Assembly (NCBI RefSeq): GCF_030915405.1
Contig: NZ_CP133262.1
Coordinates: 1,736,001 to 1,800,000 of the forward strand
From: Neobacillus nitrireducens
GTDB lineage: Bacteria > Bacillota > Bacilli > Bacillales > Cytobacillaceae
Direction of reading: 5' to 3'
DNA length: 64,000 nt
Each line of letters starts with the position of its first letter. The stretch's first letter is position 1. The position numbers and the translations under genes were made by a program. Shown piece by piece: positions 54,937-63,957 of the stretch. The notes under the pieces were generated by a model. It was given only the letters and a program-made list of their open reading frames with translations. It ran no database searches and had not been told where the DNA came from.

Positions 54937-55548
54937 ATGAAAAAATTCTTCCAAGACCCTCGCATACTTATTGGTTTACTTATTGCTCACGTTCTTTTAT
55001 TTTTTTCATTTCAGGATCGAACGATCTTTTGGTATATATTTTCCGGATCCATTTTGGTGTTAATCGCATACTCATCCTTTCAGGAAGATGTCGATGATAA
55101 GTTATCAGTTATTCAATTTATCATTTTTGGAGCACTGTCAGGTTTCTTATTATATTTCGTTTTTTGGCTTGGCCTATGGGCAATGAAGATCCTTCATCTC
55201 CCGTTTGATACGAGTATTAAGAATCTCTATAATTGGTATGCGCCAGCATTATTTTGGCAATACCTAGCTTTAGTTTTAGTAGCAGCACCGGGAGAAGAAC
55301 TTTTCTGGCGTGGATTTATCCAAACAAGATTGAGTAAGTACTTTAATCCAATTGTAAGTATTTTAACTGGATCGGTCCTGTACGCTTCCGTTCATATTTA
55401 TTCCGGCTCGTTTTTGTTAGTTCTTGCTGCCTTTATTTCAGGTCTTTTTTGGGGATATCTTTATTTTTTGAAGAAATCTATGCCACTTGCAATTGTATCT
55501 CATATTATCTTTGACCTGATGATATTTATTATATTGCCTATTAAGTAG
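54937..55548 (+). CDS. CPBP-family intramembrane glutamic endopeptidase
   Basis: 203 residues with about six membrane helices. Motif 1 EELFWRGFIQ carries the two Glu and Arg, motif 2 ASVHIYSG the His, motif 3 SHIIFDL the second His/Asn-type residue, as in CAAX-protease/bacteriocin-processing (Abi) proteins. It probably cleaves membrane protein termini; substrate unknown. ATG 54937 is preferred because AAGGAG then has a nine-base spacer rather than three. Confidence 0.88.
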   Translation: MKKFFQDPRILIGLLIAHVLLFFSFQDRTIFWYIFSGSILVLIAYSSFQEDVDDKLSVIQFIIFGALSGFLLYFVFWLGLWAMKILHLPFDTSIKNLYNWYAPALFWQYLALVLVAAPGEELFWRGFIQTRLSKYFNPIVSILTGSVLYASVHIYSGSFLLVLAAFISGLFWGYLYFLKKSMPLAIVSHIIFDLMIFIILPIK

Positions 55549-55592
55549 AAAAAGCAGTGTGTCCTTTTTAGACACCTGCTTTTCTATTTTCT
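55549..55592. terminator. Bidirectional terminator, CPBP gene/ykvI
   Basis: AAAAAGCAGTGTGTC and GACACCTGCTTTT pair with one bulge over a loop of seven, then CTATTTTC. Confidence 0.85.
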
Positions 55593-56633
55593 TACTCTTG
55601 GTGTAAATGGTTTCATCCAAAGTAAGATAAAAAAAATCATGCAGATGTACCCAAACAATGGATATAAATAGGATAGAAGCGTACCGTAATTCACAAGACT
55701 AATCAGATAAGAAACGGCAAAAATCAGGGTCACCGATAGCATGGTCGGTATGGTCAAATATTGCTTTAACTGACGGTCCAGCCCAAAGACATTTCCAATC
55801 ACAGAAGTGAAAATCTCCCCATAAATTACGAGAACAAAGATCCAATAAAGAAAAGGTGCTAAATTTTTCATGACAATCGCCATCGGAATATTATATAGTT
55901 CTAAATTTGGGAGCATGATTAACGTAAAGTGACCGGCAATTAATATTACAGTTAAAGCCGCCCCTCCAAGAAACCCTCCCCACTTAATCGTCCAATCATC
56001 CTTAACCTCTGTGGCGATCGGTACTAAAACAGCTTGGGCCAGACCTAGATTCAATGCCACATAGGAAAATGGGGCAATGACACTTTTCCAACCATCATCG
56101 GCAGGTGGAATAAATAATAATTGATCTAGGAAGTTAGGCATTTGAACTGAAAAGAGCATTAATATTATGCTAAAAGTAATCATTACCGGAACAACAAACG
56201 TATTAACAGCAAATAGACCTTTAGTACCAACTATCATGACTAAATAGGATAAAAAAATAGTCAGGAAAACACCGACTGCTTTTGGCAGATTTAACTGTTC
56301 CTCAAAAACCGCCCCCGCCCCTGAAAGCATCACTGCACTGACACCCAAAAGCATAAAAATCATAAAGATATTAATGACACGACTTGGCCACTTACCAAAC
56401 AAGTACTCATTAAACTCTTGATAAGATTTTGCCTCTATAAATGCAGCCATTCTCATTAATTTAGAGCCCAATGCAATAAAGAGATAACCGCTCATTAATA
56501 TACTAATTAAGCCAAAGAAACCAAACCGCGAAAAAAATTCAACGATTTCTTTTCCCGTGGCGAATCCAGCGCCTACTACTGTCCCCACATAGACCGCCGC
56601 AATCTGAAATGCTTGAGTCCAATCCCTCTTCAC
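55584..56633 (-). CDS. ykvI: YkvI family membrane protein
   Basis: 349 residues, ten or so predicted membrane helices, distantly related to the APC/LeuT-fold transporters. The opening AFQIAAVYVGTVVGAGFATGKEIVEFFSRFG has the unwound Gly-rich first helix of that fold and is highly conserved in YkvI. Substrate unknown. The start is GTG 56633 with AAGGAG eight bases upstream. It neighbours clpE and mhqR-region genes, as in B. subtilis. Confidence 0.9.
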   Translation of the reverse strand: MKRDWTQAFQIAAVYVGTVVGAGFATGKEIVEFFSRFGFFGLISILMSGYLFIALGSKLMRMAAFIEAKSYQEFNEYLFGKWPSRVINIFMIFMLLGVSAVMLSGAGAVFEEQLNLPKAVGVFLTIFLSYLVMIVGTKGLFAVNTFVVPVMITFSIILMLFSVQMPNFLDQLLFIPPADDGWKSVIAPFSYVALNLGLAQAVLVPIATEVKDDWTIKWGGFLGGAALTVILIAGHFTLIMLPNLELYNIPMAIVMKNLAPFLYWIFVLVIYGEIFTSVIGNVFGLDRQLKQYLTIPTMLSVTLIFAVSYLISLVNYGTLLSYLYPLFGYICMIFFILLWMKPFTPRVRK

Positions 56634-56726
56634 AACATCATCTCCTTATCATCAATATATGATGATAAGGACAAACAAAGACGAGCTTTTTTCCTTAAAT
56701 AGAAAGCATTACCATAAGTAAAGCAC

Positions 56727-56782
56727 TTGAAAGTCAAAAAAGGTCAGAGTATACTAGCGTCACAAGGTCAAATATAGTCAAA
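56727..56782 (+). promoter_or_regulatory. clpE promoter with two CtsR boxes
   Basis: TTGAAA (56727-56732), 17 bases, TATACT (56750-56755). CtsR heptad repeats (A/GGTCAAA, three-base gap): AGTCAAA-AAA-GGTCAGA at 56732-56748, inside the promoter spacer, and GGTCAAA-TAT-AGTCAAA at 56766-56782, at the start of transcription. Placement fits strong heat-shock repression. Confidence 0.9.
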
Positions 56783-56821
56783 GTCAAACTAATTATTAAT
56801 TTTCGAGGAGGTTATTCTCTT

Positions 56822-58972
56822 ATGCTTTGTCAACAATGTAATGAACACAATGCAAACATCCAATTTACAATGATTATTAATGGACAGCGTAAGGAAATCA
56901 GACTCTGTCATGAATGCTTTACTAAAGAAAAGCAAGCTCTTGGTGCAGGCTTGGGTCCAAATATGAATTCCTTTCCAAGCCTTCCATTTGAAAATCTATT
57001 CATGAATAACAATATTGATAATGGTTTTAGCAGTCAGCCTGCACAACAAACTCATAGAAAAACCGAAAAAGGCGGCTTAATTGACCAATTCGGCCGAAAT
57101 TTAACTCAATTGGCGAAGGCTGAGTTGATAGATCCCGTCATTGGCCGTGATGGAGAAGTAAAGCGTGTCATTGAAATATTAAACCGACGGAATAAGAATA
57201 ATCCAGTGTTAATTGGTGAACCAGGGGTCGGGAAGACAGCCATTGCTGAGGGACTAGCCCAAAAGATTGCTGAAGGAGATATCCCAGGCAAGTTACGGGG
57301 TAAAGAGGTCTATTTGTTAGACGTCGCTTCCCTTGTAGCCAATACTGGCATACGCGGCCAATTTGAGGAAAGAATGAAGCAAGTCATTTCCGAATTAAAA
57401 GAGCGGAAAAATATCATCCTTTTCATTGATGAAATTCACCTGCTTGTAGGTGCTGGTTCTGCTGAAGGTTCCATGGATGCTGGAAACATTTTAAAGCCTG
57501 CCCTAGCTCGTGGAGAACTACAAGTGGTTGGTGCAACCACATTAAAAGAATACCGCCAAATCGAAAAAGATTCTGCATTAGAACGGCGTTTTCAACCCGT
57601 TCATGTATTGGAACCTACTACTGCAGCTGCGATTGATATCTTAAAAGGGATACAACAGAAGTACGAGGATTACCATGAAGTCGTCTATTCCGATGAAGCA
57701 ATTCTTGCTTGTGTTCAATTATCTCAGCGCTATATTCAAGACCGCTTTCTACCTGATAAAGCGATTGACTTATTAGATGAAGCAGGTTCGAAATTAAACT
57801 TGATCTCGGATTATAAGAGTAATGAACAAATTGAAATACGTCTAAAAGAGATTGCTGTAGAGAAGGAAGAAGCCCTTAAAAATGAACAGTATGAAAAGGC
57901 CGCATCCCTTCGCGATGAAGAAACAAACCTTGAGAAGTCTTTAAATTTAATTTCAGGCACCGAAAGACCCATGGTCGATGCAGCGCTTATCCAAGAAATC
58001 ATCGAACAAAAAACAGGGATTCCCGTTGGAAAACTGCAACAAGATGAACAGCAAAAAATGCAGACATTAGAGGAGGATCTTAGCCAAAAGGTTATCGGCC
58101 AGAAAAAGGCTGTAAAAAAGGTAGCAAAAGCGATTAGACGCAGTCGTGCCGGACTAAAATCAAAACATCGGCCAATCGGTACCTTCCTATTTGTCGGACC
58201 AACCGGCGTTGGGAAAACAGAGTTAACTAAAACACTTGCTGAAGAATTATTTGGTTCGAAGGATTCGATGATCCGCCTTGATATGAGTGAGTATATGGAA
58301 AAGCATAGTGTTTCCAAATTAATTGGCTCGCCTCCCGGCTATATTGGGCATGAAGAAGCAGGTCAGTTGACCGAAAAAGTGCGGAGAAATCCATACAGCA
58401 TCATTTTATTAGATGAAATTGAAAAGGCTCATCCAGATGTACAGCATCTGTTCCTACAAATTCTTGAAGACGGCCGACTCACAGACAGCCAGGGCAGGAT
58501 TGTCAGCTTTAAGGACACCGTTATCATCATGACAAGCAATGCGGGTGCAGGTCACAAAACAGCTCATGTCGGCTTTGGTACCAATAATGCCATCGAAGAG
58601 GCTAGTATCCTTGATTCCCTTGGCAGCTTCTTTAAGCCAGAATTCTTGAATCGCTTCGATAATATCGTTGAATTTAATTCTCTCGGCAAAGAACATATTC
58701 TCTCTATTGTTGACCTTATGATTAACGAGTTACAAGAGTCATTAACTGAACAAAATATTGAATTAACGATTAGCAATGAGGCCAAAGAAAAACTTGCAGA
58801 GCTTGGGTACCATCCTGCATTCGGAGCACGACCACTGCGCCGTGTCATCCAAGTACAACTTGAAGATCAGATTGCTGATATTATTTTAGAAGAACCTGAT
58901 GTAAAAAATCTAAACGTCGTTGTTGAAGATAATCAACTGACAGTTATCTCGAATCTAATAACTGTTAAATAG
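56822..58972 (+). CDS. clpE: ATP-dependent Clp protease ATPase subunit ClpE
   Basis: 716 residues. N-terminal zinc finger (Cys3, Cys6, Cys29, Cys32), a Gln/Asn-rich linker, two AAA+ modules with Walker A GEPGVGKT (132-139) and GPTGVGKT (about 460), a short UVR-like middle segment ([18 protein letters not shown]) and C-terminal D2-small domain. It unfolds substrates for ClpP and is also needed to degrade CtsR during recovery. Control by the CtsR boxes upstream gives an autoregulated loop. ATG 56822 follows AGGAGG. Confidence 0.97.
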   Translation: MLCQQCNEHNANIQFTMIINGQRKEIRLCHECFTKEKQALGAGLGPNMNSFPSLPFENLFMNNNIDNGFSSQPAQQTHRKTEKGGLIDQFGRNLTQLAKAELIDPVIGRDGEVKRVIEILNRRNKNNPVLIGEPGVGKTAIAEGLAQKIAEGDIPGKLRGKEVYLLDVASLVANTGIRGQFEERMKQVISELKERKNIILFIDEIHLLVGAGSAEGSMDAGNILKPALARGELQVVGATTLKEYRQIEKDSALERRFQPVHVLEPTTAAAIDILKGIQQKYEDYHEVVYSDEAILACVQLSQRYIQDRFLPDKAIDLLDEAGSKLNLISDYKSNEQIEIRLKEIAVEKEEALKNEQYEKAASLRDEETNLEKSLNLISGTERPMVDAALIQEIIEQKTGIPVGKLQQDEQQKMQTLEEDLSQKVIGQKKAVKKVAKAIRRSRAGLKSKHRPIGTFLFVGPTGVGKTELTKTLAEELFGSKDSMIRLDMSEYMEKHSVSKLIGSPPGYIGHEEAGQLTEKVRRNPYSIILLDEIEKAHPDVQHLFLQILEDGRLTDSQGRIVSFKDTVIIMTSNAGAGHKTAHVGFGTNNAIEEASILDSLGSFFKPEFLNRFDNIVEFNSLGKEHILSIVDLMINELQESLTEQNIELTISNEAKEKLAELGYHPAFGARPLRRVIQVQLEDQIADIILEEPDVKNLNVVVEDNQLTVISNLITVK

Positions 58973-58974
58973 CT

Positions 58975-59007
58975 TAAAAGCGAAGCCTAGGCTTCGCTTT
59001 TTTTAAT
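58975..59007. terminator. Bidirectional terminator, clpE/M3 peptidase
   Basis: AAAAGCGAAGCC-TA-GGCTTCGCTTTT is a full palindrome, followed by TTTAATTTT. Confidence 0.9.
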
Positions 59008-59008
59008 T

Positions 59009-60703
59009 TTATAGATTTTTATCCTCGATAGAGTTTAACCAGCCATCAATAACACCCACTACTGACTCTACACACCCCAGTTCAAATGGTGAGATTAAAT
59101 TGGCTGCCTCAACAAGCTTTGTGAATGACATACTGCCACCCAGCTTACAAAGCTTCACATAATCTTCCCAAGCTTCTTCTTGATTCTCTCTTGAGCGCTT
59201 CCAAAATTGGAAAGCACAAATTTGAGCCAGTGTATAATCAATATAGTAAAATGGTGAATTATAGATATGACCTTGGCGCTGCCAGAAACCGCCATTCTCT
59301 AAATATTCATTACCATCGTAATCTTTATGCGGCAAATATTTTTTCTCAATCTCACGCCATTGAAGCTTTCTCTCTTTCGGGGTAGCTTCTGGATTTTCAT
59401 AGACCCAATGTTGGAATTCATCAACGGAAACCCCATATGGCAGAAATAATAGTGCATCACTCAAATGTGAAAACTTATATTTATCAGTGTCCTCCTTAAA
59501 GAACAGGTCCATCCATGGCCATGTAAAAAATTCCATACTCATCGAATGTATCTCACATGCTTCATAAGTGGGCCACGCATATTCAGGAATCTCAAAATGA
59601 CGGCTTGAATACACTTGGAAGGCATGACCTGCCTCATGTGTTAGGACATCAATATCCCCGGACGTACCGTTGAAATTAGAAAAAATGAAAGGAGCTTTGT
59701 AATTCTCTATAAAAGTACAGTAACCTCCACCAGCCTTACCCTTCTTGGCAACAAGATCCATCAAATGATTATCTTGCATATATTGAAAAAATGCCCCTGT
59801 TTCTTCTGAAAGATCTTCATACATTTTTTGTCCATTTTCAATAATCCATTCCGGATTACCCTTTGGTGTCGCATTTCCTGTTTGGAAATTAAAGCTTTCG
59901 TCATAATATTTTAATTTATCCAATCCGATTCTTTCTTGTTGACGACTTTTTAATTTTGTTGCAAGCGGAACAATAAATTCCTTCACTTGATTACGGAAAT
60001 TTGCGACCATTTCTGCATTATAATCTGTTCTCATCATCCGGTAATAACCAAGTTCAACAAAGTTTTTAAACCCAAGTGATTTGGCAATTTCTGTCCTTAC
60101 TTTCACCAAATCATCATAAATCCGATCAAACTCTTCTTCATGTTCAACCATAAAACCAAATTTTGCTTCATTGGCTTGCTTTCTCATTTTTCTGTCAGTC
60201 GATTGGGCGAATGGTTCTAACTGTGCTAATGTTCTCTCTTCACCTTCAAATTCTATCTTTGCTGAAGCCATTAACTTGGTATATTCCGTTGATAGACGAT
60301 TTTCCTTTTGAAGTAAGGGCACAATTTCAGGTTTAAAGGTTTTAAGTTGTCCTTCAGCAAGGGCAAATAGCTGACTACCCCATTTTTCTTCTAATTCGGG
60401 TCTGAACTTTGAATTTACTAGTACTTGATAGTACTTTGTCACTAACCCTTCCACTTCAGGCTGGATTTCATCAATATAATCTTGTTCATCTTTATAAAAA
60501 TCATCATTCGTGTCAATTGAATGACGAATATACACAAGATTGAACATCGTACCTAAGTCATTTCTTAGCTTATTAATCTCATTCATTACGGTGCTTTGCT
60601 CTTCTGCTGACTCAGCCGTTTTTAGGACTTCTAGTGACAAATAAAATTTTTCTGTTACTTCTTCTAAATTTGGACGTATGTATGTATAGTTCTCAAATCC
60701 CAT
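59009..60703 (-). CDS. M3-family oligoendopeptidase
   Basis: 564 residues of the M3 PepF/thimet-like fold, with the zinc motif THEAGHAFQVY (HExxH) and the third ligand Glu in EACEIHSMSMEFF. It is the shorter oligoendopeptidase subtype (about 560 residues). It degrades small cytosolic peptides. ATG 60703 has AAAAGGGGGA. No B. subtilis gene name is proposed. Confidence 0.92.
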   Translation of the reverse strand: MGFENYTYIRPNLEEVTEKFYLSLEVLKTAESAEEQSTVMNEINKLRNDLGTMFNLVYIRHSIDTNDDFYKDEQDYIDEIQPEVEGLVTKYYQVLVNSKFRPELEEKWGSQLFALAEGQLKTFKPEIVPLLQKENRLSTEYTKLMASAKIEFEGEERTLAQLEPFAQSTDRKMRKQANEAKFGFMVEHEEEFDRIYDDLVKVRTEIAKSLGFKNFVELGYYRMMRTDYNAEMVANFRNQVKEFIVPLATKLKSRQQERIGLDKLKYYDESFNFQTGNATPKGNPEWIIENGQKMYEDLSEETGAFFQYMQDNHLMDLVAKKGKAGGGYCTFIENYKAPFIFSNFNGTSGDIDVLTHEAGHAFQVYSSRHFEIPEYAWPTYEACEIHSMSMEFFTWPWMDLFFKEDTDKYKFSHLSDALLFLPYGVSVDEFQHWVYENPEATPKERKLQWREIEKKYLPHKDYDGNEYLENGGFWQRQGHIYNSPFYYIDYTLAQICAFQFWKRSRENQEEAWEDYVKLCKLGGSMSFTKLVEAANLISPFELGCVESVVGVIDGWLNSIEDKNL

Positions 60704-60779
60704 TGAGACGTCCCCCTTTTAAATTTTTATAATATTCCAATCTATTCTATTATATACTATCCCCTAACATGCCTAACAA

Positions 60780-60815
60780 TAAAAAAATACGACCTATTGG
60801 CCGTATTAAAACTTA
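60780..60815 (-). terminator. Terminator of mhqR
   Basis: Minus strand AATACGGCC-AATA-GGTCGTATT (G-U) followed by TTTTTATT; overlaps the stop codon. Confidence 0.85.
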
Positions 60816-61246
60816 CCTGCAGGCAAACCTAATTTTTTCAACAAGTCAATTGCTTCTAGTTTTTCAGTTTCAGTCAGTGTTGACATGAGTTTATCGATTT
60901 GCTCGGCATGTTCAGGAAAAATGTTCTGAATGAACTTTTTCCCGTCTTCCGTTATTTGTGCATACGTAACCCTGCGGTCTTTCGGACAGGCTATCCTTTT
61001 TAACATCCCTTTTTGTTCAAGCTTGTCAACCACGTAAGTTATACTGCCACTTGCAAGTAAGATTTTTCCGCCAATTTGCTGCATTGGCTGGTCACCTTTA
61101 TGATAGAGGAGCTCCAGAACGGCAAATTCAGTTGGATTTAAACCACTTGATTGGATTACTTTATTTACATGTTCGTTTATTGCTTTATACGCTCTTGAAA
61201 GGACAATAAAAAGCTTTAATGAATTAGCTGTTGAATTATTTTCCAT
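60806..61246 (-). CDS. mhqR: MarR-type regulator MhqR
   Basis: 146 residues, winged helix. SLKLFIVLSRAYKAINEHVNKVIQSSGLNPTEFAVLELLYHKGDQPMQQIGGKILLASGSITYVVDKLEQKGML resembles B. subtilis MhqR (YkvE) strongly. MhqR represses quinone/azo-compound detoxification genes and is derepressed by electrophiles. It lacks an obvious redox Cys near the N-terminus; one Cys (KRIACPKDRR) lies in the wing. ATG 61246 has AAGGATGAG. The region upstream carries its operator. Confidence 0.92.
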   Translation of the reverse strand: MENNSTANSLKLFIVLSRAYKAINEHVNKVIQSSGLNPTEFAVLELLYHKGDQPMQQIGGKILLASGSITYVVDKLEQKGMLKRIACPKDRRVTYAQITEDGKKFIQNIFPEHAEQIDKLMSTLTETEKLEAIDLLKKLGLPAGKF

Positions 61247-61308
61247 AAAAAACTCATCCTTTTAGGTTTAATTAATGATATTTACTAAGAATGCAAAAAT
61301 AAAAAAAT

Positions 61309-61354
61309 ATCTTGATTTCAAGATTATTATAAAAAATAATTGCTGATTTGTCAA
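61309..61354 (-). promoter_or_regulatory. mhqR promoter and MhqR operator
   Basis: Minus strand TTGACA (61354-61349), 17 bases, TATAAT (61331-61326): full consensus. Directly after the -10 box ATCTTGAAATCAAGAT (61324-61309) is a palindrome of the MhqR form tATCTcgAAtTCgAGATa. It should give tight autorepression; it also lies in the region shared with the divergent exporter gene. Confidence 0.85.
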
Positions 61355-61509
61355 ATCAACCTGAAAAATCATCAATATTTTGTAAACATAGGTATCATGG
61401 CATACTAGGAATTTTCAGAAAATAAATAATAAATCTTTCTTATTTTTATCGTTCGGTAGTAAGATATGGTTAGAAAATAATTTAGTCACACGAAAAAGAA
61501 GGGATAATT

Positions 61510-62751
61510 ATGAGTTCACAAGCTGTTTTACCTGCTAAAGCACCAAAAACTTCTGAATCAACCATGTTTAAAATTCTCTTTATTATCGGATTGTGCCATT
61601 TATTGAACGATGCAATTCAAGCTGTAGTACCAGCTATGTTCCCAATTTTAGAATCTTCAATGGGCTTAAGTTTCACACAGCTTGGAATTATTGCTTTCTC
61701 ATTAAATATGGTCTCATCAGTCATGCAGCCCGTAGTCGGCTTTATAACTGATAAAAAACCAATGCCTTATGCCCTGCCGATAGGACTGACCTTCACGTTA
61801 ATCGGTATTCTTGGATTAGGGTTTTCCTCAAGCTATGGATTAATTGTCTTATCAGTCCTTTTCATCGGTCTTGGATCAGCAATATTTCATCCTGAAGGTT
61901 CGCGTGTTGCCTATATGGCTGCAGGCAACCGTAGAGGACTTGCACAGTCAATCTATCAGGTAGGGGGTAATACCGGTCAAGCATTAGCTCCAGTGATTAC
62001 CGCCTTAATATTGGTTCCATTGGGGCAGATTGGTGCATCCTGGTTCACAATTGTTGCAGCACTAGCAGTCATTTTACTAATTTATATTGCAAATTGGTAT
62101 AATAATAGGTTGATAGCTTCTCCAACTATACGCAAGAAAAAGGGCGTCAGCTTAGCTACTAAAGTAACGATATCTAAAGAAATAAAAAATACCTTGGGGT
62201 TGATATTATTATTAATATTTGCAAGGACATGGTATTCATCCGGGATTACCAATTTTTATACCTTTTACGCGATAAAGGAATATGCCCTTACGATTAAGCA
62301 GTCACAATTATTCCTGTTTGCTTTTTTACTTTCCGGGGCTGTTGGCACATTTTTTGGTGGTCCACTTTCTGATCGCTTTGGAAAGAAAACAATCATTTCC
62401 TTTTCAATGTTAGCAACCATTCCATTTTCAATTTTTATTCCACATGTAACACCAACGCTGGCGTTTATTTTCCTCATATTGACTGGGTTTATTTTAATGA
62501 CTAGTTTTTCTGTAACGGTAGTATATGCACAGGAATTAGTCCCTGGAAAGATTGGAACGATGTCTGGTTTAACTGTAGGACTAGCGTTTGGAATGGGGGC
62601 CATTGGTTCTGTAGGACTTGGATATATTGCAGACTGGATTGGATTACCGTCGATGATTAGATGGCTTGGAGTTCTTCCCTTGCTAGGCTTAATCGCATTT
62701 CTTCTTCCAACAGACCAAAAGGTCAGAGAGTGGAATCAACAATCAAAATAA
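61510..62751 (+). CDS. MFS exporter, Fsr/YfnC-like
   Basis: 413 residues, 12 membrane helices. CHLLNDAIQAVVPAMFPILESSMGLSFTQLG is the signature first-helix block of fosmidomycin-resistance (Fsr) and related MFS proteins; motif A-like GGPLSDRFGKK is in the middle loop. It probably exports a small drug or metabolite. ATG 61510 with AAGGGA. It is divergent from mhqR, with the MhqR operator between, so it may be induced by electrophiles. Confidence 0.9.
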   Translation: MSSQAVLPAKAPKTSESTMFKILFIIGLCHLLNDAIQAVVPAMFPILESSMGLSFTQLGIIAFSLNMVSSVMQPVVGFITDKKPMPYALPIGLTFTLIGILGLGFSSSYGLIVLSVLFIGLGSAIFHPEGSRVAYMAAGNRRGLAQSIYQVGGNTGQALAPVITALILVPLGQIGASWFTIVAALAVILLIYIANWYNNRLIASPTIRKKKGVSLATKVTISKEIKNTLGLILLLIFARTWYSSGITNFYTFYAIKEYALTIKQSQLFLFAFLLSGAVGTFFGGPLSDRFGKKTIISFSMLATIPFSIFIPHVTPTLAFIFLILTGFILMTSFSVTVVYAQELVPGKIGTMSGLTVGLAFGMGAIGSVGLGYIADWIGLPSMIRWLGVLPLLGLIAFLLPTDQKVREWNQQSK

Positions 62752-62781
62752 GGATGGGCACGATGCCCATCCTTTTAAATT
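62746..62781. terminator. Bidirectional terminator, MFS/hemerythrin
   Basis: AAGGATGGGCA (62750-62760) and TGCCCATCCTT (62764-62774), loop of three, tail TTAAATTT. Confidence 0.9.
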
Positions 62782-63296
62782 TCCTGTATTTTTTGATATA
62801 ATTCTTCTTTTTCCTCATCTGTAAGCATTCTTTCTGCCATTGGGAACAAAACGTTTTCCTCTTTAGAAAAATGCTCAGTTAAGATAAAGTAAGCATTTTG
62901 AATCAGTTCTGCCGTTTTTTTCTTTTCTTCTGTGGACGCTAGACCACCCTCTGCCTTGGCAAGAAATGCTCCAATATTGGTTTTTGCCTGATCATGTTCA
63001 TATTCCATAACAGCTATTGGTCCGGAAGTAGTCCCGATGTACACGCCCATCATTGGAAAAAGAACGCCTTCTTCTCGTTCTGAATGGGGATCTAAGGCAG
63101 CCTTAAATTCTTTTACTTTTATTATTAATGCATCAAGGTTTGTTTCTACATCTATTTCTTGATCAATTTTTTGTGTTAAGTCATACAATCCCTCTAATTG
63201 TTCTAATAACGGAGGATGTTCACTTTTTAATTGCTTAAGTCCCTTACTTAATTCAGCTTGGGGCATACCACCAAGAGCACTCATACAGCCACTCAT
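62775..63296 (-). CDS. Hemerythrin-domain protein
   Basis: 173 residues. A four-helix hemerythrin-like fold with candidate iron ligands His in LKSEHPPLLEQLEG, DPHSEREEGVLFP, MEYEHDQAKTN and TEHFSKEENVLFP (HxxxE pairs). It should bind a di-iron centre and handle O2, NO or iron-sulfur repair (a family that includes RIC/YtfE-like proteins, though the ScdA-N domain is absent). ATG 63296 has GAGGTG seven bases upstream; upstream TTG codons are in frame but poorly spaced. An Fnr-like site precedes it. Confidence 0.9.
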   Translation of the reverse strand: MSGCMSALGGMPQAELSKGLKQLKSEHPPLLEQLEGLYDLTQKIDQEIDVETNLDALIIKVKEFKAALDPHSEREEGVLFPMMGVYIGTTSGPIAVMEYEHDQAKTNIGAFLAKAEGGLASTEEKKKTAELIQNAYFILTEHFSKEENVLFPMAERMLTDEEKEELYQKIQEI

Positions 63297-63329
63297 CAAC
63301 AATCACCTCTATCTCATTCTATTGCTTCA

Positions 63330-63372
63330 AGTATAAAATCACCCATTCGTTAATGTAGTGACTTAGGTCACA
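63330..63372 (-). promoter_or_regulatory. Fnr-type site and -10 box for the hemerythrin gene
   Basis: The palindrome GTGAC-TTAG-GTCAC (63358-63371) fits TGTGA-N6-TCACA with one mismatch. On the minus strand TATACT (63335-63330) predicts a start near 63323, which places the centre of the site at -41.5, the class II activation position. No -35 box is seen, as expected for an activator-dependent promoter. Confidence 0.7.
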
Positions 63373-63520
63373 AATATATAAAATTATAAAACAGAGGAAG
63401 AAGTTTTGTCAGTTTCATGAAAACGCTATATTTTTTTTTGAAATTTTAACATTTATCACACAAAAAAAGTTTAAATGTTTCATATAATAGAGACAGGAAC
63501 ATATTAGGGAGGGAAAATAT

Positions 63521-63868
63521 ATGAAAACCCCAAATTATCACGACTTTTATCAAAAAGCATTAATACCCATTGGTGTAAATGACCTTGTTTCCTTACAGGA
63601 ATCCGAAGCATTCTACCCAAATTCTCCTTCGACACATTGGCTTATTGCCGTAGAAGGGGTTCAACTCCCGCAGCAAAAAATATACTATCATTGGAAGGTA
63701 AGTATCTACGCTGCTGATTCTGAAGGAGATTTCAATTGGAAAAAACCATATTATTGTTCACCAAATATGGAGTTAATCGATCATGCCAACTCATTTGCAG
63801 CTTTACTAGTTAACGCCAGTAAAAACGATAATCTTTCTTCTGTTGCTTTATTAGAGAAAATAAGCTAA
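63521..63868 (+). CDS. Conserved protein, unknown function
   Basis: 115 residues, soluble, no signal. MKTPNYHDFYQKALIPIGVNDLVSLQESEAFYPNSPSTHWLIAVEG is the start; aromatic-rich strands follow (KIYYHWKVSIYAADSEGDFNWKKPYYC). I do not recognise the family. AGGGAGG lies about eight bases before the ATG, and TATAAT at 63483-63488 may be the -10 box, though no -35 is visible. Divergent from the hemerythrin gene. Confidence 0.75.
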   Translation: MKTPNYHDFYQKALIPIGVNDLVSLQESEAFYPNSPSTHWLIAVEGVQLPQQKIYYHWKVSIYAADSEGDFNWKKPYYCSPNMELIDHANSFAALLVNASKNDNLSSVALLEKIS

Positions 63869-63957
63869 CCCTCTAAAAATATACCTTCTGCTTCACCTTC
63901 TTTTTACCCTCACTTGTGAAATAACCCACATATAGTATTAATTAAAAAATTTACATA

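Noticed and set aside
57811-58317. Minus-strand open frame of 168 codons inside clpE
   Set aside because: Antisense shadow of the ClpE AAA+ modules with no plausible start signal.
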